DNA of 64,000 bases from Hormiphora californensis (lineage: Eukaryota; Ctenophora; Tentaculata; Cydippida; Pleurobrachiidae). A model generated the notes under the pieces. It searched no databases and had not been told where the DNA came from. It saw only the letters and a list, made by a program, of their open reading frames with translations. The stretch is taken from assembly GCA_020137815.1 (NCBI GenBank), contig CM035353.1, positions 4,526,404-4,590,403 of the forward strand. Direction: 5' to 3'. Of this stretch, positions 45,353 through 54,927 are shown one piece after another. Every line of letters begins with the position of its first letter. Within the stretch, counting starts at the first letter, position 1. The position numbers were made by a program, and so were the translations under genes.

Positions 45353-45442
45353 TACTTTGGTATACTTTGATATACTTTGGAATATGGAAAATCCCAAAAA
45401 AATATGTGGAAAGTACCAAAGTATACCAAAGTATACCAAATT
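45353..45442. repeat. GGTATACTTT inverted tandem repeats
   Basis: GGTATACTTT repeats 2-3 times, then AAAGTATACC repeats 2-3 times after a ~30-bp spacer, forming an inverted repeat directly upstream of the element's own 5' inverted repeat. Confidence 0.85.
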
Positions 45443-46510
45443 ATACCAAAACTAATTAAAATTAGTAGGCCGGAAAGGTTGCGCTATGATTTGAGCTACC
45501 TTTGCCACCGTAACATTCACGGGGTACAGACAGGGTACAGATGCATCGTCTATCTTCAAAAGGGAATGTACCGGTACCAAAGGTAGCTCAAATCATAGCG
45601 CAACCTTTCCGGCCTACTAATTTTAATTAGTTTTGGTATAATTTGCATCATTTTTGGGATTTTTATCCATTTAGATGTAGTAGAACAGGTACGGAGAGGA
45701 TGGAATCGCGAAATTGAGAAAATTTCATTTTTGACGTCATTTTGACGTCACGACGTTATCACGTCATAATTATGACGTAATATCATCGGGATTACCTAGA
45801 TGAAGATACTGACCAAGTTTGAGATCGATTGGATAAGATTTGAGTCCGCTATGGCGAAAAACCCATATCGTCATATCTATTTTTAAACAGTCATAACACT
45901 TCAGACGCGTTTTAAGACCCTTATATACATGTAGTTTTGGAAATTCGCTATATTGTTTCTGAAAGTTCAGACAATTCTCTTTGCATGATATAGTCTTCGA
46001 TTTTCGATCAGAATCCGTCTTCAGGGTGTAAATTGAGCTCAAAGAATTTTGGTCAGAGTCTGAAAAATGACGACTTTAAGACGTTCTGTAGGACGTTCCT
46101 GGCGATGAAAAGAGACCCCACATCGACTAATGCACACACATCCAGTAGATCTACCAGTTGTGAAAATTAGAAGGTTCTATCTTTTTTCGTTTGGCGTGAA
46201 TATGGTTTACAAAAAGCGTCTCTCCTACGCGCGCGCGCGTATATGCGTGTTACACTGAATTTATGGCAAATGGGACCTATCTGTAACTTCGATTCTAGAT
46301 GAGATAGAGACTTGAAATTTTAAACTTGAGTCAAAGACCCCAAGCCGGGTATACATTCCAAATTTCAAGTCTAACGGATGAAAGGGAGCCACGCTATAGC
46401 CTTCTGAAATCTGGGTTTTCAGCCAAACACCCATAAAACGTATAACTGCGTTTCTGGCGGCGCTTTTGCTTGGGGGGGATGGCAACCTTTGCGCTTGCCA
46501 GCGCAGTGAT
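45441..46510 (+). mobile_element. Novel hairpin-microsatellite element, copy 2
   Basis: Same layout as 37218-38495, but the 5' inverted repeat (45441-45515 against 45580-45650; arms contain AATTAGTAGGCCGGAAAGGTTG and its complement) has no CT tract in the loop. Body: GACGTCATTTTGACGTCACG block, GACCAAGTTTGAGATCGATT and CGTCTTCAGGGTGTAAATTG as in copy 1. 3' end: AACCTTTGCGCTTGCCAGCG then CAGTGAT. The body is closer to copy 1 than copy 3 is. Confidence 0.65.
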
Positions 46511-46666
46511 CTTTTTAATAGCTTTACGTACTTAAAAGTGTTAATTTACAATAATTAAGGCTTTCAGACATTTCGTATAAACTTTCTTAACTCATAAAAT
46601 TGGGGCTAAATAGGCTAAATTCCTAGAATCGAGGAAAAGTATATTGCCTATAAAATGATGAGTCAC

Positions 46667-46800
46667 AAAACTCGGTAAAGATTTGAGCACACTTGGCTCG
46701 GTCAATATGCTTCTGCTGCTCGTCGCAGAAGCTGCAAGGTCCGCCACACTCCTCCAGGTCACCTTGTGAATTGAATTCTTCCCACACTTTTCATGGTATT
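46667..46800 (+). repeat. Direct-repeat flank, copy 2
   Basis: Continues beyond copy 1 into GCTGCAAGGTCCGCCACACT and CACCTTGTGAATTGAATTC, matching 47222-47335. It represents part of the Cys-rich coding frame at 47028-47417 (minus). Confidence 0.8.
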
Positions 46801-47027
46801 AATTCCCAAGCTTTTCGAAGGAGATCTTTTGTGAAGTGTGATAATTAACCGATAATAATAAAACAAAAACCATAAATCAATTCATCCTTGGATCCTCATG
46901 CTAAGTTATCCTCGTTCCTCTGTTCCTCAGGTTACCAGTTCGGTGTGTTAACCGATCATTACTTGACGAGTATAAACTCGCCGATAATGTCTGTTCAATG
47001 GCTCGTAAGATGTGATATCGCAATCAA

Positions 47028-47417
47028 TCAAGATGTCGAGAGACGTGTTTGATCTCCTGCCTGATGAATCGTGCCGACCCCGGTTATCGAAAGATGTCGA
47101 AGAAGACAGTTAAGGTTGTACAGCGTAATCCTCCTTGTGAAGAGAGCAGATTTACAACCCCTGATCTCCGGAAGCATGGCCACCTTCTCCAAGTCAACGC
47201 TGTCGGCTCGATAAAGGTCCTGAGTACAACTCGCCCGGTCAACATGCTTCTGCTGCTCGTCGCAGAAGCTGCAAGGTCCGCCACAGGTCCTGCAGGTCAC
47301 CTTGTGAATTGAATTCTTCCCACACTTTTCAGTTTCACATTGTTCGTTCCCAAGCTTTACTAATTTAAATACTTCTAGGATCCTTGATCTGCATTCTGCG
47401 TGTGCCTGCTGGGTCAA
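47028..47417 (-). CDS. Cys-rich hypothetical protein (possible retroelement finger)
   Basis: A 129-codon frame. Residues about 25-64 contain ten Cys in CETEKCGKNSIHKVTCRTCG and CSFCDEQQKHVDRASC, spaced like a zinc-binding domain. The same DNA is partly copied at 46667-46800 and 45280-45345, so it belongs to a repeat. The N-terminus (ILEVFKLVKLG) is helical. It lies downstream, on the same strand, of the unassigned frames at 47473-48389 and may belong with them. No family recognised. Confidence 0.35.
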   Translation of the reverse strand: MTQQAHAECRSRILEVFKLVKLGNEQCETEKCGKNSIHKVTCRTCGGPCSFCDEQQKHVDRASCTQDLYRADSVDLEKVAMLPEIRGCKSALFTRRITLYNLNCLLRHLSITGVGTIHQAGDQTRLSTS

Positions 47418-47472
47418 CGGTGTTGACTGCTCGAGTCAAGACTATTATCATATACGGAGTCCTCATACCTTA

Positions 47473-48003
47473 TTATTGAATCCCCTGGGTAAGTTTCCGT
47501 TTGGGCAGCAGGATGCCTTCCTCTTCTGCTATGTCATCCTCCTGGTTAGACTCATCTCCCTGGACTTCTACATCTTCCTGTTTATCTCCAATAATGGGGG
47601 TCTCGGTGCTGTTTGGGGGGCCCCATTTGTCGGTATCACTCTGGTAGATTTCCTGGATGGGACTCTCAGGAGCCTGTTTGGTTGGTTCGTCGGTGGGATT
47701 ATCTACTGGACGGGTGGGTTGAAGGGTGCCCGTGGGAGATAGTACTGGGGAGGGTAGTACTGTTGTTGGGGATAAGGAGGGAATTGAGGCATGTTTGCTG
47801 TCGGCGGGAAGTGTTGCATGTGGGGAGGGTACATGTGATGCGGGTGGATTGGTTGATACATCATTTGGTTGGGAGGAGGGTGGTGCGGTTGGTCGTTTTT
47901 CCTTTTTCCTGATGGCTTGGATACAGCCCCAGACGGTCCCTGCTGGTTTACTGGTCGTGGGGGTGTCCCGGGGGTAACCCTGATATGTGATACTTTCCTC
48001 CAC
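47473..48003 (-). CDS. Hypothetical Pro/Ser/Thr-rich protein, acidic C-terminus
   Basis: A 176-codon frame overlapping 47703-48389 in a different frame by 301 bp. It has a Pro/Thr/Ser-rich middle and an acidic end (VQGDESNQEDDIAEEEG) followed by LLPKRKL. It could be the downstream part of the same protein reached by frameshift or alternative splicing, giving a globular head, disordered linker and acidic tail. Composition is low-complexity, so chance openness is possible. Confidence 0.35.
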   Translation of the reverse strand: MEESITYQGYPRDTPTTSKPAGTVWGCIQAIRKKEKRPTAPPSSQPNDVSTNPPASHVPSPHATLPADSKHASIPSLSPTTVLPSPVLSPTGTLQPTRPVDNPTDEPTKQAPESPIQEIYQSDTDKWGPPNSTETPIIGDKQEDVEVQGDESNQEDDIAEEEGILLPKRKLTQGIQ

Positions 48004-48389
48004 GATGCAAAGGCGTTGGGGTAGTGTTTGATGATTTCCCGGAAACAGTCTGTAAGGGGGAATACCAGCTCCACTCGTTTTCCTTTGAGGGAGGAGTCAG
48101 CAGTGATTTTCTCACCCTTAATGATCGGAGGGATGAGAAGGTCAGGAACATCAACGGGGAAACCGACCGATACCCATTTAGCGAACATTGGCTTGTCGGC
48201 GAAGCCTTTCCCTACTCTGATGGTTCCTTGAACCACCGTGCGTGGTGTTCCCTTCGGTCGGACCGCAACGAAGTGTTCGGGAAGGACAGCGGATATGTTC
48301 TCGATGGGGGTGGTGGAGTTCCGTAGCATAAAGCATCTTATATTAGGATTATCGATCAGTTCACCGTTTATCCGCTGGCTCTTCCCCAT
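47703..48389 (-). CDS. Hypothetical 228-residue protein, globular head and Pro/His/Tyr tail
   Basis: An intact frame from ATG 48389, preceded on the minus strand by an acceptor-like CTGACTTTCAG 21 bases upstream. Residues 1-140 look globular (PNIRCFMLRN, LPEHFVAVRPKGTPRTVVQG, VSVGFPVDVPDLLIPPIIKG, KRVELVFPLTDCFREIIKHY). Residues 141-228 are disordered, rich in Pro, His, Gln and Tyr. The layout recalls a nucleocapsid or gag-like protein, and retroelement fragments lie on the same strand nearby, but I do not recognise the head. Confidence 0.5.
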   Translation of the reverse strand: MGKSQRINGELIDNPNIRCFMLRNSTTPIENISAVLPEHFVAVRPKGTPRTVVQGTIRVGKGFADKPMFAKWVSVGFPVDVPDLLIPPIIKGEKITADSSLKGKRVELVFPLTDCFREIIKHYPNAFASWRKVSHIRVTPGTPPRPVNQQGPSGAVSKPSGKRKNDQPHHPPPNQMMYQPIHPHHMYPPHMQHFPPTANMPQFPPYPQQQYYPPQYYLPRAPFNPPVQ

Positions 48390-48557
48390 TACTTCTTATT
48401 CGTAGGTGAAGCCTGAAAGTCAGTTATCAGTAATAATAAAGATTTTGGCCACACGGCCAACTCGAAATTCACTCTACGCAAAGTACGTCTAAACTCACTT
48501 CCATTTCCCACAACAGTATAGTTATTAATAATAATAAAAATATACATTGAATGTGCA

Positions 48558-49090
48558 TCAGGCACATTGACCAATGACCATTAAAACAGAATGCTTATCC
48601 CGCACCGGATTCCGGACTCCGAAATGAGTTGTGCCAGTGTCATGTTTGCCTTGTTCAAAAAGGTTTGAACAAAACAATGTCATGTGCCGATCTGCGTGTT
48701 TGCGCTCGTATTTCTTAACAACAGCATTATAGCGCTTTATCGCCGCGTCAACTGTTGGGTCATGGGACAACGTTTCTTCAGCTTCGTCACTGTCCGAATC
48801 CAGGTTCATTTGTAGTTCAGGTTCCGCTGGTTCTGCTGGCTGTTCCGGCTCTGCGTTTTCTTCGTCGTCTTCTATCAACTCTAAATCGTCCAGGTAATGA
48901 TTGCCCTCATTGACTTCATGATCAATTACCTCATCTTCTTCATCGTTGACATCATTACTCCTAGCTCAACTTGCTGTTGTAGTTGCAGTCTCATAGCGGT
49001 TGCCTGATCGTGGAGCTGCTTTGTCATCTTGAACTCTTAAGCTTCTGGGCTTGTAACGCCTGCTCAACTGCTTGTGATAGTGCTTCTATA
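48558..49090 (-). pseudogene. Gag-like coiled-coil and acidic protein, copy 1
   Basis: Reading on the minus strand: coiled-coil-like pieces IEALSQAVEQALQAQKLK and MTKQLHDQATAMRLQLQQQV (frameshifted), then HYLDDLELIEDDEENAEPEQ, a PAEPAEPE repeat, LDSDSDEAEETLSHDPTVDA, and a basic helix AIKRYNAVVKKYERKHADRH. A diverged copy lies at 53420-53700. Order and composition suggest a gag-like protein of an LTR element, consistent with gypsy integrase remains at 50.4-50.7 kb on the same strand. Not intact. Confidence 0.35.
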
Positions 49091-49214
49091 TTTATGAATA
49101 CCTTTTATTTTTCTTTGGACTAAATAGTCAAGAAGAATGGAGAATGAATTTAAGGTTACTTTGGGGATTTTTTTGTGTTAGTGGTTTGTAGTTATGAATT
49201 GGGAATTCGATTAA

Positions 49215-49690
49215 ATGTGTAATGTGTTATTAGTGGTGACGTTACTTGCCTTTTTCCATGTTTTAACATCGAAAGCGGGAATCTCAATGTCCGGGGCAGT
49301 ATTCCACATTGCGGAAGGTGATTGTTGCGGAGATCCACTGGGGCGGACAAGTGAGCAGTTTAAAGCATCCATTATTGCTTTGATACCGTTTAAATCATTA
49401 CAAGCTCCTGCAGTATCTTGTACCAGTATAGGGAGTGGGTGGCCGTGCCCTCAGGCGCAAATGTCCATCCCGGTAGAACTGAGGGAGGTCGTTGTGGGTT
49501 AGTATTGCTGGAGTAGAATTGGTTATTTTAATGTGGTTGTGGTCATAGGTTGTCTGTATAATTAGTGTATTACCGGGTGGCTGTATGTTTCCGTAGACTG
49601 ACAAGCACCGTCCATTCCTGTCTCTCACTGTGCGTCCCACGTACCCTTTATCTCTCATGTGTAACTCCACGCCGCAGTCTGGAAATCCTC
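49215..49690 (-). pseudogene. Unknown retroelement-associated coding segment, copy 1
   Basis: Two frames on the minus strand. The first (49670-49398) has ELHMRDKGYVGRTVRDRNG, CLSVYGNIQPPGNT and LPQFYRDGHL; the second continues VQDTAGACNDLNGIKAIMDA then SAMWNTAPDIEIPAFDVKTW. The same order occurs at 50780-51180. A one-base shift joins the two frames in each copy. I do not recognise the family. Confidence 0.4.
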
Positions 49691-50419
49691 ATGCATTTTG
49701 ATCTTGTTACCGGGAATAACATGTTATATTGGATGAATTGATAGAAGTGAATGAGTTAGAATTAGATCAATAACACAAATCTTGTGAAAATAGGGATACT
49801 TTGGAGATTAAACAGATTGAGATATAATGATAAGTTACAGCATTATGATATCAAAGTCTGATGTAGAAATTAGCAAATCAACCTAGCAAATCCAGCAACA
49901 CATCATTTGATATATCAAAACAACATTTCTTTCTCTTGGTACTGAAATTTCCCTCCACCAAAGGACATTTGATACAGTTGTATGAAATGGATTCTCTCAC
50001 TGCTACATTTATGTAGGTGTCAGTTATTGCGGTGTTGTATTCGGATGTGAATGTGAAATTTTTTGTTTTGTTATAGTATTTTAACTAATTAATAATGGAC
50101 CCGTATGCGGATTGAAATTTTAAAGGATCATATGTTTAAAATGTTCAAGAAGAATAGGGACATGGATATTTTCGTAGATATACGTGCAGCCAGCTCCAGG
50201 ATGTCTCTCCCTTTCAGTGCCTTGTTTCCCGCTGCTCCTATGTCAAGAGTCCGAAGAATTCCGTCAGTGATCAGCAGAGGTTCTAGTCCCCTCGTCTTCA
50301 CGTACATTTGGATGAGGTTTCTTCTGGCGATCAAGGCGTGTAACAAACTCGGTTTTTGTACAAAGTAAAGGTTAAACCGGAAATAGAACTGCTCCTGCCA
50401 CACTGAAGACAAGACAAGC
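49691..50419. other. No gene recognised
   Basis: AT-rich to about 50100. The 50128-50412 minus-strand frame (IARRNLIQMYVKTRGLEPLL) is open but has no recognisable motif. Confidence 0.4.
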
Positions 50420-50700
50420 GTTGTTGGTAGTCAGGGTCAAAGAGCCGTTTGTTGAATTGCGTCTCCGCTCTTATCACGTCTCTTCTCATATTCTTTCTAA
50501 CTATCGCTGCTAACTCCCTCATGTTTTTGGATCGCTGGTAGACCTGATAGGGCACGTCTCCTTCCTTTTCCTCGGGTGCCTTTTCTTTGGCGCTGAAGAG
50601 TGTTTCTGGTATCTGGCACTCCTTCCCAAAAACCATTATATACGGCATGTATCCTGTCCTTCTGTTACTCTTTGAGTTCAGAATAAAACACCGGTTAAAC
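50420..50700 (-). pseudogene. Ty3/gypsy integrase C-terminal fragment
   Basis: The minus-strand frame reads RRTGYMPYIMVFGKECQIPE followed by a charged linker and ELAAIVRKNMRRDVIRAETQ then FNKRLFDPDYQ. The T-G-Y-x-P-Y-x-x-x-F-G-x-E block followed by a basic helix of variable length is typical of the end of the Ty3/gypsy integrase catalytic domain. The rest of the enzyme is absent. It lies upstream (minus sense) of the duplicated segment at 49215-49690. Confidence 0.6.
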
Positions 50701-50779
50701 AAGGGAATGTATATTAAGATTTGGGATTTGATAAACAATATATTATGTACAAGATCGATGTGGGGATGAATATTCCACA

Positions 50780-51180
50780 TTGCGGAAATGAATAGCAGAT
50801 GGTGATTGTTCCTGAGATCCACTGGGGGGCGGACAATTGAACAAACTAACGCATCCATTACTGCTTTGATACCGTTAAGATCACTACAGGCTCCGGCAGT
50901 ATCGTGTACCAAAAGGGAGTGTGTGGCCGTTCCTTCAGGGGAAAATGTCCATCCCGGTAAAACTGAGGGAGGTCGCAGTGGGTTAGTATAATTGCTGGAA
51001 TAGTATTGGTTTTTTTCAATGTGGTTGCGGTCATATGTATTATAGTTAGTGTCTTACTGGGTGGCTGTGAGTTTCCGTAGACTGACAGGCACCGTCCATT
51101 CCTGTCTCTCACCGTGCGTCGCACGTACCCTTCATCTCTCATGTGTAACTCCACAGTCCGGAAATCCTCATCTTCCAACT
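50780..51180 (-). pseudogene. Unknown retroelement-associated coding segment, copy 2
   Basis: Homologous to 49215-49690: ELHMRDEGYVRRTVRDRNGR, then LPQFYRDGHF, then after a shift VHDTAGACSDLNGIKAVMDA and FISAMWNIHPHID. Together with copy 1 it brackets the gypsy integrase fragment. Confidence 0.4.
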
Positions 51181-51504
51181 AATTCGGAGGATGACTTGAC
51201 GAACAATTGGATGTGTTCACGGATGTTGTGTTTGAGGCGCAAGCTCATCATACGTTAGCCCGTCCTATTAGGGGAAACTCCTGAGGTAGCCTCCATCCCG
51301 CATCATGTAATTTACTGGGAAGAACTATTTTAGGTGTACTCATAAATGCAAAGAATCGAATTCACACACTAGGGACCCCACACAGCGTCTGCTGCAGCTA
51401 AGGGACCCTGAAATGCTGGCACTATGTTCATTTAGTCCTAGGCTCTCCAATTTCCATATGGTTATACCTACATAATAAACTATTTCATAAATGATATTAT
51501 TAGT
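51181..51504. other. No gene recognised
   Basis: Spacer before the third hairpin element. Confidence 0.5.
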
Positions 51505-51687
51505 ATTAAGCCAAAAACTAATTGTAATTAGTTGGCGGGAAAGGTGACCCACTTACACCTTTTGCTCCTGCCGGGTATCACCCTGAACTCTCATTTTATC
51601 CCTCGGTATCTCAATCTCATATTTTTCGAGGGTAACTTATTCCTGTTCGTTCTATCCCTCTCTCTCCTCCCTGTCTCCCTGTCTCTC

Positions 51688-51719
<32 letters not shown>

Positions 51720-51740
51720 ATTCTCTCTCTCTCACTCTCT

Positions 51741-51794
<54 letters not shown>

Positions 51795-52877
51795 ACTCTC
51801 TCTCTCACTCTATCACGCTCTTTCACTGTCTTATTCCATTATATTCACCTCTTATATCCCTGATCCCGGCAGCAGGCAAAGGTGTAAGTGGGTCACCTTT
51901 CCCGCCAACTAATTTCAATTAGTTTTTGGCTTAATTTAGGTCTCTTTTTGGTTTCTAATCGCAGCATGACATTATTTCATGATGTAATATTGTCGAAATG
52001 ATGCGTTATATGAGAAACGAGACGAATTTCTGTGAAAATCTATTTTAGACGTCATAATGACGTCATTTGACGTAATTAGTGACGTCGTAACGACGTAATT
52101 GCATCACGATATGTTTTGAATCAATACCCCAAAGGAGCTTGTAAAGTTTCATTGACCACAGTGGTCAGGAAAGGGAGTTTTTGCTCGAAAAACGTTCAAT
52201 TTGCTGAATTTTTCGTCAAATTTTTTACTTCCGACGCGATTTAAGGGCTCAAAATGATAAGCTACGAAAATTCGCTATATAGTATCTGAAAGTTCAGACG
52301 ATTTGCCGGTAACGATTTTTCGTCAAATCAGAAATCGGAACACGTCTTCAGGGTGCTAGAGGCGTTTGAAAAAAGTTAGTCGGTCTCGCGCAATGACGTC
52401 ACTCGTGACGTCATTGCGCGCGTCATAGGTAAGATGGAGAGTCGCCACCCAGATGGGTACATGCACGAGACAATTATCTGTCGAATGCCGCTTGGTTTAA
52501 GGTCGTACGATGTCTGGTTCGTCTCAAACTGGGACCAAACGGAAGGTAACAAAGCGTCTATCCATGTATGTATGTATCAACCTAGTTATCCCCACACTGA
52601 ATTTTCTGTTTTGGGGGTGGTGTTATAACTTTTGAACAAAAAGAGCTAGCCACTTGAAATTTTTACCATCGATAGAGGTCTACAAGAAGCTTCTAAGTAC
52701 AAAATTTCAGCTTCCTAGCTCTTCCGGTTCGGGAGTTATGGCATGTCAAAAAGTGCCAAAATGGGCTAAAAGTATGAAATAACTATATATATACGCTGTG
52801 AGCAAGCGGGCCGTTTTTGGGGGAAATTTTTTTCGGGGGATGGATGGGGTCACCTTTGCGCTTGCCAGCGCAGTGAT
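51505..52877 (+). mobile_element. Novel hairpin-microsatellite element, copy 3
   Basis: 5' inverted repeat (51505-51580 against 51870-51945; arms contain AATTAGTTGGCGGGAAAGGT and GACCCACTTACACCTTTTGC or complements) enclosing (CT)n at 51670-51830. The body is diverged from copies 1 and 2 but keeps the GACGTCA-rich block, CTTCCGACGCGATTTAAGG, GAAAGTTCAGACGATT and CGTCTTCAGGGTG. 3' end: CACCTTTGCGCTTGCCAGCG then CAGTGAT, identical to copy 1. The 3' hairpin is thus the best-conserved part of the family. Confidence 0.65.
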
Positions 52878-53419
52878 TTTACTGTACTGAATTCTTACTG
52901 CATTGTAACATTTTCTAGTCCTTCATTTTATTCTTCGAATCTCTTGCTAATACGGGGTTGTTGTTTGGAGTATGAGGTGCCGGTTGGTTTAGCGATAGGC
53001 TGCTCCCCTCTGTCCTTCTAGTTGCGGGTTGGTGGTACCTGCTCGTACACACCGAGGTGTTGCTCCGTCAACTCCCTCTGTCTGTCTCTCTCCAAAACTA
53101 CAAATTCACCACCCTTGTCTCAACGTGACAGATAAATGTCGTCATTACAAGTGACCGAAGGCCTTCTCAAGGGCCTCGCAAACAGCGTAGGAACAATCCC
53201 AACGCCACATGGCAGTACCTGGCCCCGGTGTTGGCACGGTTGTTTCCTGTACGGTGTAACAAACTCTGTTTTTGTGCAAAGTACTAAACACGGGATTTTA
53301 TATAGTTTAAGATTTGTTATAAATATTGGGTAAATATTACAAGTTTAAGAATTAGGGTTTGATAAAGAATATGTGTACAATATACAAATTAGATAAATTT
53401 CCCGAATCGCACACTACCC
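52878..53419. other. No confident gene
   Basis: A tRNA-like stretch at about 52982-53045 (GGTTTAGCGATAGGCTGCTC, GCGGGTTGGTGGTACC) lacks a convincing T-loop. Open frames are short. Confidence 0.35.
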
Positions 53420-53700
53420 GCTTATCCCGCACCGGATCTGCGTGTTTGCGCTCGTATTTCTTAACAACGGCATAGCGCTTTATCGCCGCGTCAACTGTTG
53501 GGTCACGGGACAACGTTTCTTCAGCTTCGTCACTGTCCGAATCCAGGTTCCGCTGGTTCTGCTGGCTGTTCCGGCTCTGCGTTTTCTTCGTCGTCTTCTA
53601 TCAACTCTAAATCGTCCAGGTAATGATTGCCCTCATTGACTTCATGATCAATCACCTCATCTTCTTCATCGTTGACATCATCGGCATGTGTCGAGCGTAA
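53420..53700 (-). pseudogene. Gag-like acidic protein, copy 2
   Basis: A copy of 48575-48960 with a deletion in the middle. The minus-strand frame reads ADDVNDEEDEVIDHEVNEGN, HYLDDLELIEDDEENAEPEQ, then PAEPAEP. Upstream residues PRPSAQVVPVRRILRS are specific to this copy. Confidence 0.35.
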
Positions 53701-54007
53701 GATTCTTCTCACAGGTACTACTTGTGCTGACGGTCTGGGCATATTTCTTGAGAGGTACCCGGCACAACAAAACACACAACGATTGGGTAGAATTTGACAC
53801 AACGATTGGGTAGAATATAATGTCAGTACTAAAAGGACGAAGGTACAATGTATACTATACATTGCATACACAGAATATATTGTATATATAACGTATACAT
53901 ATGGCGCCTCCAAAGTGATGTTCATATATCGTCGTCCATCATTCACTACTATAGCAACAACTATATGTTAGATACTATTTCAGATATAGTTGCTAGTAAT
54001 TAGTGTT
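53701..54007. other. No gene recognised
   Basis: AT-rich; a short tandem duplication of ACACAACGATTGGGTAGAAT occurs at about 53776 and 53798. Confidence 0.5.
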
Positions 54008-54250
54008 CTAGCCTCTAGGTGTGTCAAAAAAGTCGTGGAACACTCGGTTATTTCCGGCGGTACCTATGTCCCACGCGAGGGTAATTTCGTTGCCAGTGAG
54101 CTGGTCTGTCTGAAACGGCACATATTGATATAGTGTGTTCTGACACGTGTCTTTCCTAAACCCACATGACATATTGCATCTCTTGTCGTTTGCCACACAG
54201 ATGCAATTACGGTTTTTACAATCTGTGCGGCACGAACAAGCTCCTAGGTA
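54008..54250 (-). pseudogene. CXC-type cysteine-rich fragment
   Basis: The minus-strand frame from about 54250 reads GACSCRTDCKNRNCICVAND then KRCNMSCGFRKDTCQN, ending NRVFHDFFDTPRG and a stop at 54008. The C-x-C-x3-C-x4-C-x-C-x6-C-x3-C spacing is like the CXC (tesmin/TSO1-type) DNA-binding motif, which also turns up in some transposon proteins. Part of its upstream context is repeated, inverted, on either side of the Helitron array. Confidence 0.4.
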
Positions 54251-54256
54251 TGTTTT

Positions 54257-54420
54257 TCGCTTAGAAAAACGTGATAGCGATTAGATATGATTCAGGCGAT
54301 AGGTTCGGTCTGCTACTTCTTCAGCTCGTCTGCAGCTGAGCCGGTATACCCAATACCCATGTCTCATGCGAGGGTGATTTGCCATGATCTGTCTGAGATG
54401 GCACAGCTAAAGTACCACGG
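54257..54420 (-). repeat. Inverted copy of the Helitron target (empty site)
   Basis: The reverse complement reads CATGGGTATTGGGTATACCG without interruption; the Helitron array lies exactly between the A and T of GGGTA|TACC in the inverted copy (54927/56776). Homology extends across AGATCATGGCAAATCACCCTCGCAT on one side and GAAGTAGCAGACCGAACC on the other. Confidence 0.9.
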
Positions 54421-54423
54421 CTA

Positions 54424-54550
54424 AAGTCCGTTTCAAGCGACTTGACCCTCAATTCTTGGAATTTGGAGCATTGCGCGTGTATTTACAAAGGGGAAATCCT
54501 GAATTTCCAGGAATCTCAGGTCAAGTCGTTTGAAACGCACTTTAAAGTCC
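54424..54550. mobile_element. Small MITE, ~125 bp
   Basis: Ends AAAGTCCGTTTCAAGCGACTTGACC and the near-complement GGTCAAGTCGTTTGAAACGCACTTT form a ~23-bp inverted repeat. The flanks share TAAAGT. Superfamily unclear. Confidence 0.6.
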
Positions 54551-54927
54551 CATACCATACCATACGTAGCGCGCGGAGCTCTCCTGTGTATTGTGAGTGC
54601 GCGCAGTACGCATCACTGAGATCATAAGTGAACATGCTTTTGCTTAGCCTCACTGCACATGCAGATGACTACTTGTGACTTGTGTGTTTGCGGAATGCGG
54701 TTTTGTTGCATTGTTGCTTAACCTAGCGGTAGCTAATTGGTAACTAAATTACCCCACATTTCCAAAAGTGAGAGATCAGAGAAGGAAAATGTCCATCTCT
54801 CTCACTTTTGGGCATATCTCTCACTTTTGGACATGTTGTGTGTTCATGTTTGTGCCTGTGGTATCTGTGCCATCTCAGCTCAGACAGATCATGGCAAATC
54901 ACCCTCGCATTGCATGGGTATTGGGTA
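54551..54927. other. Duplicated flank of the Helitron target; no gene
   Basis: Includes TTGTTGCATTGTTGCTTAA and GCTAATTGGTAAC, repeated at 56875-56935 beyond the array, and CAAAAGTGAGAG, repeated in the palindrome cluster at 57020. Confidence 0.5.

Noticed and set aside
52982-53045. tRNA-like stretch
   Set aside because: An A-box-like word is present, but the B-box-like word GGGTTGGTGGTACC is off consensus and I could not draw a full cloverleaf.
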